64,000 bases of DNA from Posidoniimonas corsicana (lineage in GTDB: Bacteria; Planctomycetota; Planctomycetia; Pirellulales; Lacipirellulaceae): NCBI RefSeq assembly GCF_007859765.1, contig NZ_SIHJ01000001.1, forward strand, positions 186,767-250,766, given 5' to 3'. Position numbers and translations under genes: made by a program. Below are positions 8,031 to 16,116 of this stretch, piece after piece. The notes beneath the pieces are model-generated. The model saw only the letters and a program-made list of their open reading frames with translations. It did not search any database and was not told where the DNA came from. Numbering within the stretch: the stretch's first letter is position 1; each line of letters starts with the position of its first letter.

Positions 8031-9968
8031 ATGGCACGTCACGTACACTCGACTTCCGGTTTCACTGCACCGCCGCCGTGTGGCGTGGCTCGTTCCAAGG
8101 CGCCGAACCGAATCGTGGCATTGCTCTTGTGCTTCGCACCCGTGCTCGCGGGCTCCATCGATCAGGCGCAGAGCCAGTCTGTCGCGCTGCGAACTAGTTC
8201 AAGCAACGGCGGCGCCGCCGTTCCTGCTAGCAGGTCTATCTGCCTTGAACGACAGCGTCCGAATTCAATCGTTCGCCATGGCTCGGGTTCACTCTTGATC
8301 GACTTTGGGCGCGTTGCTTTTGGCAACCTCGAACTGTCGGCGTCCCGGGAAATCGAGGGCGCGTTGACCGTACGGTTCGGAGAGAAGCTCGAAGATCAGC
8401 TGGTGGACCGCAATCCACCAGGCACGGTCCGATACAGTGAAGTTCAGGCGAAGCTAACTCCGGGGGCCATCGAGATCGTGGCCCCAGAGGCGGATCGTAG
8501 GAATACTCAGCAGGGAAGCCACAATGCGGCGACCGGTCAGGTAGTTCCCCCAGCCGTGCTTACCCCGCCCGAATGGGGCGTTCTTACGCCCTTTCGATGG
8601 GTGGAGATCGAGGGCGACATCGAGGCGATCGAAATCGACGCCCTAACACGCCGCGTGTCTTTCCCGAAGAATTGGGACGCAGACGCTGCCTACTTCTCAT
8701 GCTCCGACACGACTATCAACCGAGTTTGGGACCTCTGCCGGTACTCGATCAAGGCGACGCTATTCACCGGCATCTACGTGGATGGAGATCGCGAACGCAT
8801 TCCCTATGAAGCCGACGCCTATCTGAACCAGATCAGCGACTACTACGTCAACGGCGATCCAACAGCAGCGAGGCAGACGTTTGAATGGTTGGTGAAGCAC
8901 CCGACTTGGCCAACGGAGTGGGCGCCTCACCTGATCTTCATGGCCTATGCAGACTGGATGCACAACGGCGATGCAGAGTGGGTAAGAAATAACTACGTCA
9001 TACTGAAACCAAAGGCGCTTTCTAAACGGCTCGGCTCAACCGGGCTAGTGCATAGCAACAAGAAGCAGATAGATTGGAACGACATTATCGATTGGCCACC
9101 ATCCGAGCGAGACGGCTATGTTCGGTCGGAAGTCAACACCGTTGTCAATTCTTTCCACCTAGCAGCCATCGAAAAGCTCGCCGTCCTTGCTGACGTCGCG
9201 GGTGCGCACGCGGACGCAGAGCACTACCGCCAGAGGTTTGTGGAGGGTAAAGAAGCCTTCCTTCTGGAACTCTTCGACAATGAGGAATGCCTGTTCCGTG
9301 ATGGCATCCACGTAGACCACACGTCGCAGCACGCAAACTTCTTTCCACTTGCGTTTGGTCTCGTTCCCATGCAGCACCGACGGGGTGTAACGGACTGGGT
9401 GGCGAATCGCGGCATGCGCTGCTCTGTCTACGCCGCCCAGTACCTGCTTGAGGGGCTGTTCGAGAATGGTGCAGGCGAGGCCGCGGTCGCGATGATGGTA
9501 GCGCCGGGCGGTAGGAGCTGGCGCACCATGCTCGACGCCGACGCGACAATCACCTGGGAGGCCTGGAGCGAGACGGTCAAACCAAACCTCGACTGGAATC
9601 ATGCCTGGGGAGCGGCGCCGGCGAACCTTCTTCCCCGCTACGTGCTGGGAGTTCAGTCGGGAGCGCCGGGGTGGAAGCACGTGATCATTCGCCCCAATCT
9701 GAGCGGGCTGTCGTACGCTCACGGCAAGGTGCCGACACCACACGGTGCGATCCTAGTAGACTGGAAGCATGACGAGACCTTGCGGCTGGAGTTGAGGCTC
9801 CCCGAAGGAGTAACCGCTTCGGTGATGGCGCCGACGGCGCCGGGCGCCCGAGGTGTTTCCATCAACGATAATGTTGTTGAAGCTGACCTGGTCGACGGAT
9901 ACTGGATTCTCAGCGATGAGCTCCAAGGTGGGGCAGCGTATGATGTCCAGGTGATCGCAGGCCCCTAG
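8031..9968 (+). CDS. GH78-like (alpha-L-rhamnosidase family) secreted hydrolase
   Basis: A 645-residue protein with the six-hairpin barrel of GH78, shorter than the other two here because the large N-terminal beta domains are reduced. The usual DCPQRDER-type motif is replaced by DGDRERIPYEADAY, which keeps the acidic/Arg pattern, and the C-terminal part has TWEAWSE and HAWGAAPANLLPRYVLG. A hydrophobic leader (RIVALLLCFAPVLAGS) suggests export. The start is uncertain: ATG 8031 is the longest, while GTG 8085 would place the leader nearer the N-terminus. It follows the first sigma/anti-sigma pair at 250 bases and precedes a sulfatase, so it may be a target of that pair. Other alpha-glycoside specificities within the (alpha/alpha)6 fold are possible. 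Confidence 0.82.
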   Translation: MARHVHSTSGFTAPPPCGVARSKAPNRIVALLLCFAPVLAGSIDQAQSQSVALRTSSSNGGAAVPASRSICLERQRPNSIVRHGSGSLLIDFGRVAFGNLELSASREIEGALTVRFGEKLEDQLVDRNPPGTVRYSEVQAKLTPGAIEIVAPEADRRNTQQGSHNAATGQVVPPAVLTPPEWGVLTPFRWVEIEGDIEAIEIDALTRRVSFPKNWDADAAYFSCSDTTINRVWDLCRYSIKATLFTGIYVDGDRERIPYEADAYLNQISDYYVNGDPTAARQTFEWLVKHPTWPTEWAPHLIFMAYADWMHNGDAEWVRNNYVILKPKALSKRLGSTGLVHSNKKQIDWNDIIDWPPSERDGYVRSEVNTVVNSFHLAAIEKLAVLADVAGAHADAEHYRQRFVEGKEAFLLELFDNEECLFRDGIHVDHTSQHANFFPLAFGLVPMQHRRGVTDWVANRGMRCSVYAAQYLLEGLFENGAGEAAVAMMVAPGGRSWRTMLDADATITWEAWSETVKPNLDWNHAWGAAPANLLPRYVLGVQSGAPGWKHVIIRPNLSGLSYAHGKVPTPHGAILVDWKHDETLRLELRLPEGVTASVMAPTAPGARGVSINDNVVEADLVDGYWILSDELQGGAAYDVQVIAGP

Positions 9969-10044
9969 GTCACTGGGGCGATTGCGCATGTCGGTTGTAG
10001 GCGACATGCCGGACTAGCGCCGGCGACCAAACCTTGGAGCGAGT

Positions 10045-11439
10045 GTGCACAGATCAAGGATCCCAGGGTTTCTACGGCTGGCTGTTCTGTGGCCGCTGCT
10101 GACGGCCGTCGGCGAAGTCTGCGGCAACGATGACGTTGCACCCGCAGCCGCACCGATGAGTATCCTCGTCCTCTATGCCGACGACTGGCGGTACGACACG
10201 CTGGGCGTTGCCGGCAATCCTGTCGTCGAAACGCCAGTGCTGGATGAGCTAGCAAGCAGCGGCGTTCGGTTCACGCACAACTGCGTAACGACTTCAATCT
10301 GTGGCGTCAGTCGCGCGTCGCTCTTCACCGGCCAGTGGATGTCGCGTCACGGCAATCGCGCATTCCGGCCGTGGAAAACGGCCTGGAACGCGACCTACCC
10401 GGGAGCCCTGCGGAACAGCGGATACTTCGTCGGGCATGTCGGGAAGTGGCACAACGGCAATATCCCCGCCGGACGGTTTGATTTCTCCCGCTCTTACTAC
10501 GGGACCCATTGGGTGAGGCAGCCCGGCGGTCAAAGGGTCCACGTCACGCAGAAGAACTGCGACGACGCTATCGAGTTCTTAAGGGCTCGTCCCATGTCTA
10601 AGCCGTTCTGCTTGACCGTTGCATTCTTTGCACCACATGCCGAAGACGCCAACCCGGCGCAATACCTGCCGCAGCCTGAGAGCACAGAACTATATGGACG
10701 CACATCGGTGCCAACGCCCGTCAACGCAACGCAGGAGTCGTTCGAGCGACTCCCGAGCTTCATCGCGACAGCGAAGAATGAGGGGCGCGTAAGATGGCGG
10801 TGGCGGTTTGATACGCCCGCAAAGTACCAAGCGATGATGAAGAACTACTATCGCTTGGTCAGCGAAGTCGACGCCGCCTGTGGGCGGATCCTCGATGAGC
10901 TCGACGAGCAGGGAGCCGCCAGCAACACGCTAGTAGTGTTCACGACCGACAACGGCTACTTCCATGGCGAGCACGGTTTGGCGGACAAGTGGTACCCCCA
11001 TGAGGAGAGCATCCGCGTTCCGCTGATTATTCGCGATCCCAGAATGTCCCCGAGGTCGCGTGGGACGACGACTGACGAGATCACGTTGAATGTCGACATC
11101 GCACCGACAATACTGGCGGCCGCCCAGATTGACGTGCCGGAGTCGATGCAGGGTGCCGACATCGGCCCGCTCTACCTCGACGATATCGCGCCGCCTTGGC
11201 GAGAAGAGTTCTTCTACGAGCACCCTACCCTGAAGAGCACGGATTTCATTCCGGCGTCCGAGGCGCTCGTCCGCAAGGACTGGAAATACATCTACTGGCC
11301 CGACTTTGACCGGGAGCAGTTGTTCCACCTTAGAACGGACCCGTCAGAGGAGAGTGACGTTGCCGCTGACCCCGCCTCTCAAGCCAAACTCCAAGAAATG
11401 CGGAAGCGCTTCTCGACGCTGAAAGCGGCCGCTCGTTGA
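10045..11439 (+). CDS. Secreted sulfatase with CGVSR active-site motif
   Basis: A 464-residue S1-type sulfatase. A signal peptide (about residues 8-27) is followed by [14 protein letters not shown] with Asp46/Asp47 as metal ligands and SICGVSR with Cys86 as the formylglycine site. HVGKWHNG and a [12 protein letters not shown] metal site follow. The third position of the C-x-P/A/S-x-R core is Val rather than the commoner Pro, Ala or Ser. This form is known in planctomycete sulfatases, but it bears on whether maturation works. The start is GTG 10045; another GTG is two bases upstream in a different frame. It lies 76 bases after the GH78-like gene and probably works with it on a sulfated oligosaccharide. 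Confidence 0.92.
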   Translation: MHRSRIPGFLRLAVLWPLLTAVGEVCGNDDVAPAAAPMSILVLYADDWRYDTLGVAGNPVVETPVLDELASSGVRFTHNCVTTSICGVSRASLFTGQWMSRHGNRAFRPWKTAWNATYPGALRNSGYFVGHVGKWHNGNIPAGRFDFSRSYYGTHWVRQPGGQRVHVTQKNCDDAIEFLRARPMSKPFCLTVAFFAPHAEDANPAQYLPQPESTELYGRTSVPTPVNATQESFERLPSFIATAKNEGRVRWRWRFDTPAKYQAMMKNYYRLVSEVDAACGRILDELDEQGAASNTLVVFTTDNGYFHGEHGLADKWYPHEESIRVPLIIRDPRMSPRSRGTTTDEITLNVDIAPTILAAAQIDVPESMQGADIGPLYLDDIAPPWREEFFYEHPTLKSTDFIPASEALVRKDWKYIYWPDFDREQLFHLRTDPSEESDVAADPASQAKLQEMRKRFSTLKAAAR

Positions 11440-11616
11440 CAACGGTTGGCGAGGTCACTAGCCGGAGCGAGGTCAGCCTCAGACGCCACCCACTGAAACT
11501 GTGACGCTTAGCTGGGCTCATAGCCGTCGACGCCTCGGGTGGCCGCAGATCGACGCGCTAGTGAAGACGCCACGGAGGGGAGACGCTTCACAGCAGGCGT
11601 GCATTCGACAGGCTGC

Positions 11617-12123
11617 TTACTGATCCAATCGCGAGGTGAGTTCCAGAGTGACGTCGCTCGACTCGCCGGGAACCACATCAATGGACAGCCCTGACGTGGC
11701 GGGGCTGCTGTAACGGGCGGGGGTGAGGAGGTCCCGGCGTCCTTCGAGCGACTTGCCGGTTGGATCTCGAAACGCGACGATCGCTACACGGTGTGTGCCG
11801 GGCCGCAGACCATCGCCGACTCCGCGCGTGCTGAGTTCGAATCGGCCGTCGTCGTTAATGACGCCAACCGCCCCTCGCCCGTGATCGGGCAGAGTGGAAA
11901 CTGAGCCGTGCGGAAGCGGACTGCCATCCAGCAGCACCCGCCCTCTAACCACGGTGAGCTCATCAGAGCCGCCGCATCCTGCCACGCTGAAAAGCACGGC
12001 GAGGCAGAGTAGCTCGGGCCAACTCGGGCGTGCGTGGCTGCTGCGCCGATAGCTTAGGCCATTCAAGTGCAGCTCATTGTGGGTACGCCGGTTAACTGAA
12101 AGGGGGCTCGTAGGTCTCTTCAT
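11617..12123 (-). CDS. Small lipoprotein with carboxypeptidase-regulatory-like domain
   Basis: A predicted 168-residue lipoprotein. A hydrophobic leader ends in the lipobox VAGC (Cys50 from this start), followed by a beta-sandwich of the carboxypeptidase-regulatory/transthyretin type (RGRVLLDGSPLPHGSV, DDGRFELST, GLRPGTHRVAIVAF, LTPARYSSPATSGLSIDV). Its start overlaps the end of the DUF1559 gene by about 32 bases. The exact start is uncertain because the leader is unusually long from ATG 12123, and a TTG further in is possible. The same DUF1559-then-lipoprotein pairing recurs at 27509-28905 and 51595-53184. The function of these lipoproteins is not established. Confidence 0.75.
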   Translation of the reverse strand: MKRPTSPLSVNRRTHNELHLNGLSYRRSSHARPSWPELLCLAVLFSVAGCGGSDELTVVRGRVLLDGSPLPHGSVSTLPDHGRGAVGVINDDGRFELSTRGVGDGLRPGTHRVAIVAFRDPTGKSLEGRRDLLTPARYSSPATSGLSIDVVPGESSDVTLELTSRLDQ

Positions 12124-13084
12124 TTCCTCGGGTGCACATTGCTTTGAGGGTGTCAAGTTCCACGTCTTCGCGGAGGAATTGTGCGGAGCCGTCGGTCAGC
12201 ATGACGAGCGCTCCCCCGACGTGCTGGCTGCCGAGGCTGGTGTCATTGTTCTGATAGGGCGTGGGCGGTTCGCCCGGCTTTGGCATGTAGGCGGTGTTCA
12301 TCGGCCATAGCACGTTCTTGGCGTTGTGGAGGTAACCGTGGTTGGCGCCGGTCGGGCCGCTGTTGACATCGAGTGTGCCGACGATCCAGGTCCGCATCGG
12401 TCCGCACTCCCAGGCTTGTTCGCCGACCATGATTGTCTTGGATGTGCCGTCGATGACCTTCTTGAAGGCGATTTTGTCGTTGAACACGATCACGCCGTTG
12501 TCGGCCAGGCCGCCGCTGGCGCCGCAGCTCTCAATGGTGTGGCCCGACTCCGGCCATTGGGCCCTGGAAGAGAGCGGGCAGGACGTCTTGGCGCCCATGA
12601 TGCCAACGTAGTGCGCGCGGAGGTCGGAGTTCTCCCGCACGTCCGTCACGCCGCCGATGGGCCCAACATTGCACGAGAGCTCGGCGCCGGTGGATGGGCA
12701 CATGAACAGGCCGACAGGCGTTTCGCGGGCACGCTGATTCTCCGGCGCTGCCCATAGAGCGGTGTCGTCTACCAGGTCGCGGAGCGAGGCCTCTTCGATG
12801 TACGGCAGAATCTGCCCCAGGTAGCTCAGCCCCGTCGCACGGTTGGTTCCGTCCTCCACAATGCCGCCGGCGGTCGGCAGCCGTTTGTGGGTGTCGTGGT
12901 AGCTGTGGCACGCTAGGCCGATCTGGCGTAGTTGATTCGAGCAACTCATCCGCCGCGCGGCCTCCCGGGCCGCTTGAACGGCCGGGAGGAGCAACGCGAT
13001 CAGCACGCCAATGATGGCGATTACGACTAGGAGCTCGACCAGGGTGAACGCTGGACGATGCTTCTTTTTCGGTTCCATTCGCAT
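12092..13084 (-). CDS. DUF1559 protein with type IV pilin-like N-terminus
   Basis: A 330-residue protein with a prepilin-type leader. A basic N-terminus precedes [20 protein letters not shown] (about residues 13-32), with the conserved Glu at position +5 of the processed helix. The DUF1559 domain follows, with the YHDTHKRLPTAGG segment and a C-terminal HVGGALVMLTDGSAQFL turn. Such proteins are massively expanded in planctomycetes. They are thought to be pseudopilin-like and envelope-associated, but their task is unresolved. AGGAG five bases upstream of ATG 13084 supports the start. It follows the double PEP-CTERM gene by 36 bases and is coupled to the lipoprotein after it. Confidence 0.92.
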   Translation of the reverse strand: MRMEPKKKHRPAFTLVELLVVIAIIGVLIALLLPAVQAAREAARRMSCSNQLRQIGLACHSYHDTHKRLPTAGGIVEDGTNRATGLSYLGQILPYIEEASLRDLVDDTALWAAPENQRARETPVGLFMCPSTGAELSCNVGPIGGVTDVRENSDLRAHYVGIMGAKTSCPLSSRAQWPESGHTIESCGASGGLADNGVIVFNDKIAFKKVIDGTSKTIMVGEQAWECGPMRTWIVGTLDVNSGPTGANHGYLHNAKNVLWPMNTAYMPKPGEPPTPYQNNDTSLGSQHVGGALVMLTDGSAQFLREDVELDTLKAMCTRGNEETYEPPFS

Positions 13085-13120
13085 CTGTACTCCTGTGCTG
13101 ATTTTTCAGAGCGGTCCGCC

Positions 13121-16081
13121 CTAGCCACGGCGTCGACGGCGGACGCCGGCGAGCGTGGCCACGGCGACCAGCACCGCACTGGCGGGCTCCGGAGTCGAGG
13201 TCGCCCCGGCCTCCGGCGCTGAGGTTGCGCCGTAGTTCTGACGCCACAGGTTGTAGTCGCCCTGGTCGACCACCCCGGAGCCGTCGCCGTTCATTCCCAG
13301 GGCGGTGTCTTCGTCGTCGGGACCACCGAGGGCGTCGCGCCAGACGGTGTAGTCCGCGGCGTTGACAATGCCATCGGAGTTGAAGTCGCCCGGCAGGCCT
13401 GCCGACTGGACAAACTCTATGTATCCCCGCACCAGCTGGTCGCTGCCGGGGGCGCCGTAGTAGAACTCAAGGTCGTCCGCGGTTGGGCCGGCGTAGCCGC
13501 CGCCCAGCGACAAGGAGTCCGACGGGCCGAACGCGGCCGATCCGCTTAGGTTGGTCTCGGCGAGCAGGTTGGCGTCGCTCCCGCCCGCCTGCTCCCACGA
13601 AACCTCCGAGGGCGCCGCGCCGCCGTCGATCCCGCTCCACCCGGAGGTGGTCAGGGCGCCGGACTCGCTGCGGATCTCGTAGTAGTTGATGTCGTAGCTG
13701 GCGGAGTCGCCATCGTTGACGATCTGCATCTGGCCGTTGCTCATCACGCGGAGGGTGAGGCGCTCGGGGCCCTCGCCGACCGAGAGCACCCCGGTGGCGG
13801 TGTCGAAGAGGTAGCCGTCGCCGACCCAGACATCGCCGAGGTCGGCGAAACCGGCGATGCTGAAGTTGCCGCCGAAGGTCTGGTTGTCGGCCGCGGCGAT
13901 CGCCCACGAGTCGCCGTTGTTCGAACTAGCCCCGGAGAGGTCCAGGTTGAACACGCCGTCGTAGATGGTTTCTGCGCCGGCGCCGGTGACCGAGTTGTTC
14001 ACGCCGCTGGCGCCGATCGTGAAGTTTAGGTTGGCGCCGGCCGCCAGCGCGAAGCGGCCGTTGTTGATGATGTCGCCGTCGAACGTGTTGGACGATGACT
14101 GGAACGTCAGCGTCCGTCCCGCGCCGTCGGAGCCCGGGTTGGTGATAGTGGCCGATCCGCTGACGTCCGCCAGCACGTTGATCGGACCCTGGCGGGCGAA
14201 GATCACCGAGTCGGAAACAACGTTGATCGAGCCGGCCAGGTTGAAGATGTCCCCGGTGCCGTTGATGTGGTTGATCGAACCGCCGTCGAGGATCAGGTTG
14301 TCGATGGTGATGGTGCCCTCGGCGCCGGTGCCTTTGTAGCTGAGGCCGAACAGCGTGCCATCGGTGAGTTCCGTGTTGTTGTTGATGGTCAGCGAATCGC
14401 CGCCGAAGGTGTAGCTCCCTCCGTCGGCGGGCGTGCGGACCCGGAAGTCGCCGGTGAAGTAGTCGTTGCCCGCCGCGGGCGCCTGGCCGTTGGACCACTG
14501 GCCGGCGGCGTTGAACGAACTAGCGCCAAACCCGTCGTCGGCGTTGAGGGAAACGTCGGCCGCCTGGGCGGCGGGCAGCAGGGCGAGGGCGACAAACGCC
14601 GCCGCGAGAACGGGGGTGGAGATCTGACGCATCGAACAAGCCTTCCCAAGGAGACGTTGCTGGTTGTTCTGTCGCGCGACCGCCCACGCCAGGGCCAGAC
14701 GCTGCGGCCGGCGGCCGGTGAGCCACGCGAACACGGCGCCCAGGAGCAGCGAAACCGCGCCCGGTTCCGGCGCCGCGGCGGCGTCAATCGCCGCCTGCAG
14801 GTTGCCGGGGAACGCGTTGCTGAAGGCCACGAAGTCACCGTAGTCGATGACGCCGTCGCCGTTCATGTTGCCCAGCAGGTACGACTCCGCCTGCCCAAGG
14901 CCGGCGATGTCCGTGTGGAGGTTTGCCGACAGCGTCAGGTAGTCGGCCAGGGTGACATCGCCGCTGTTGTCGAAGTCGCCCGGCAGGTGGGCGTCGCCCG
15001 TGTACTGGGCGGCCAGCGTGAGCGTCGTGCCCGACGCCAGCGTCAACGCGACCTGGACGTCGTCGTAGATGGTGTCCTGCCACACGGCGCCGAGGTCCAG
15101 CGACGACCCGCTGGCGAGCGACGCGCCGCCCGCGCCGGTCGCCGACTCGATCTCTGTCAGGGCGCCGGTGAAGTTGGGCAGCGGGGCGTCTACCGGGGCG
15201 GTGACTTCCCAGGCGTCGGTGTCAACGCCGCCGGCGGCGCCCTGGTCGTAGTTGTCGGTAATGGTGGTCCACTCGGCCGCATCCAGCCCGGCGGCGGCTG
15301 AGGTGATGGAGATCGAGGTGAACTCCAGCGGCTGGCCGGTGTCGTTGCTGAGGGTGAGCGTCCCGTCGGCGCGGTTGATCTGCGCGATCGGCGCGATCTC
15401 AAACGACGACTCGATGTAGGCGGCGCCGTCCCACCAGGTGCGGTCGCCGCTGCCGGTCCCGCCCCCAGGGTTGTCGTCGACAAACAGAGTCGCCTCGCCA
15501 TTGGCGTCGGCGACCACCGTGCCGGCGTACCCCAGGTAGGCGGTGCGGTCCTCGGAGGTGAACGCGGCGGCGCCGTCGATCAGCGGGGGCGACGACCACA
15601 CGGCCGAACCGGCCGCGACGCCCGCGGTGGCGTTCGCTTTCGTCCCGAAGGCGTCGTAGAAGGTTAGGTTGCCGCTAGTGGTGCCGGTCTGGATGACCCA
15701 GCTCTCACCGTTGGTCCAGTACACGGCGTAGAGGTCGTAGCTGACGCCGCTGGTGAGGCCCGAGATCGTCTGCATCACCTCCGGCACGTCCTCGCCGCCC
15801 TCGGCGGAGTTGCCGGTCGCCTCGTAGAGGAACTGGACGCCGGTGGTGTCCTCGTAGGCCGGCACCTCACGCAGGTGCCACAGGTTGTCGGTGGAGTTGA
15901 CGCTGCCGGACAGCTCGAACGCCGAGAGCGGCGAGACATTGGTCGACAAGCTGAAGAAGCCGTCGTCCGCGTCAACATAGGTAAGGCCCTGAGACCAGCA
16001 GGCGGGGCCCGCGGCTATCGTCAAGAAGAACGCGACCGCCGTCTGCCGAGCGGCTCTTGCTGTCATGGATGTCTTCATCAT
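13121..16081 (-). CDS. Double PEP-CTERM protein (two secreted proteins in one frame)
   Basis: About 986 residues reading as two complete secreted proteins joined end to end. Part 1 has a signal peptide, beta domains, a dockerin-like pair (GDFDNSGDVTLADYLTL, GNMNGDGVIDYGDFVAF) and a PEP-CTERM segment (Pro-Glu-Pro at 14762-14770, then a hydrophobic stretch and TGRRPQR). After a 22-residue linker comes a second signal peptide starting at Met (ATG at 14632-14630), ending PAAQA. It is followed by a beta-helix-like domain, a lamin-tail-like module, a dockerin-like pair ([10 protein letters not shown]) and a second PEP-CTERM ending GVRRRRRG. Part 2 is a close paralogue of the free-standing gene at 18500-19414. 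A GGGAAGG sequence about 8 bases before ATG 14632 would allow separate translation. ATG 16081 or 16078 fits the first leader best; the frame extends to 16123. Confidence 0.85.
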   Translation of the reverse strand: MMKTSMTARAARQTAVAFFLTIAAGPACWSQGLTYVDADDGFFSLSTNVSPLSAFELSGSVNSTDNLWHLREVPAYEDTTGVQFLYEATGNSAEGGEDVPEVMQTISGLTSGVSYDLYAVYWTNGESWVIQTGTTSGNLTFYDAFGTKANATAGVAAGSAVWSSPPLIDGAAAFTSEDRTAYLGYAGTVVADANGEATLFVDDNPGGGTGSGDRTWWDGAAYIESSFEIAPIAQINRADGTLTLSNDTGQPLEFTSISITSAAAGLDAAEWTTITDNYDQGAAGGVDTDAWEVTAPVDAPLPNFTGALTEIESATGAGGASLASGSSLDLGAVWQDTIYDDVQVALTLASGTTLTLAAQYTGDAHLPGDFDNSGDVTLADYLTLSANLHTDIAGLGQAESYLLGNMNGDGVIDYGDFVAFSNAFPGNLQAAIDAAAAPEPGAVSLLLGAVFAWLTGRRPQRLALAWAVARQNNQQRLLGKACSMRQISTPVLAAAFVALALLPAAQAADVSLNADDGFGASSFNAAGQWSNGQAPAAGNDYFTGDFRVRTPADGGSYTFGGDSLTINNNTELTDGTLFGLSYKGTGAEGTITIDNLILDGGSINHINGTGDIFNLAGSINVVSDSVIFARQGPINVLADVSGSATITNPGSDGAGRTLTFQSSSNTFDGDIINNGRFALAAGANLNFTIGASGVNNSVTGAGAETIYDGVFNLDLSGASSNNGDSWAIAAADNQTFGGNFSIAGFADLGDVWVGDGYLFDTATGVLSVGEGPERLTLRVMSNGQMQIVNDGDSASYDINYYEIRSESGALTTSGWSGIDGGAAPSEVSWEQAGGSDANLLAETNLSGSAAFGPSDSLSLGGGYAGPTADDLEFYYGAPGSDQLVRGYIEFVQSAGLPGDFNSDGIVNAADYTVWRDALGGPDDEDTALGMNGDGSGVVDQGDYNLWRQNYGATSAPEAGATSTPEPASAVLVAVATLAGVRRRRRG

Positions 16082-16116
16082 CGTCGCCTTAGAATAGGGG
16101 GGTGAAGAAGTAGTCG

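Noticed and set aside
7780-8298. Plus-strand open frame between the anti-sigma gene and GH78-like gene
   Set aside because: Arg/Ala-rich composition without motifs, and its 3' part overlaps the GH78-like gene in another frame. Probably a chance frame in GC-rich DNA.
13600-13900. Dense GC-rich repeats that looked like a possible repeat array
   Set aside because: They are codon-level repetition from Gly/Asp/Ala-rich protein sequence, not regular direct repeats with spacers, so not a CRISPR or tandem array.
14633-14770. Sequencing error or assembly chimera as the explanation for the double PEP-CTERM frame
   Set aside because: Not excluded, but a similar junction in an unrelated gene at 58742-58882 makes a single error unlikely. 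Kept as a finding with resequencing as the test.
14267-15301. Long plus-strand open frame opposite the double PEP-CTERM gene
   Set aside because: It is the antisense shadow of a clear coding region, with Gly/Val/Arg-rich sequence and no recognisable domain.
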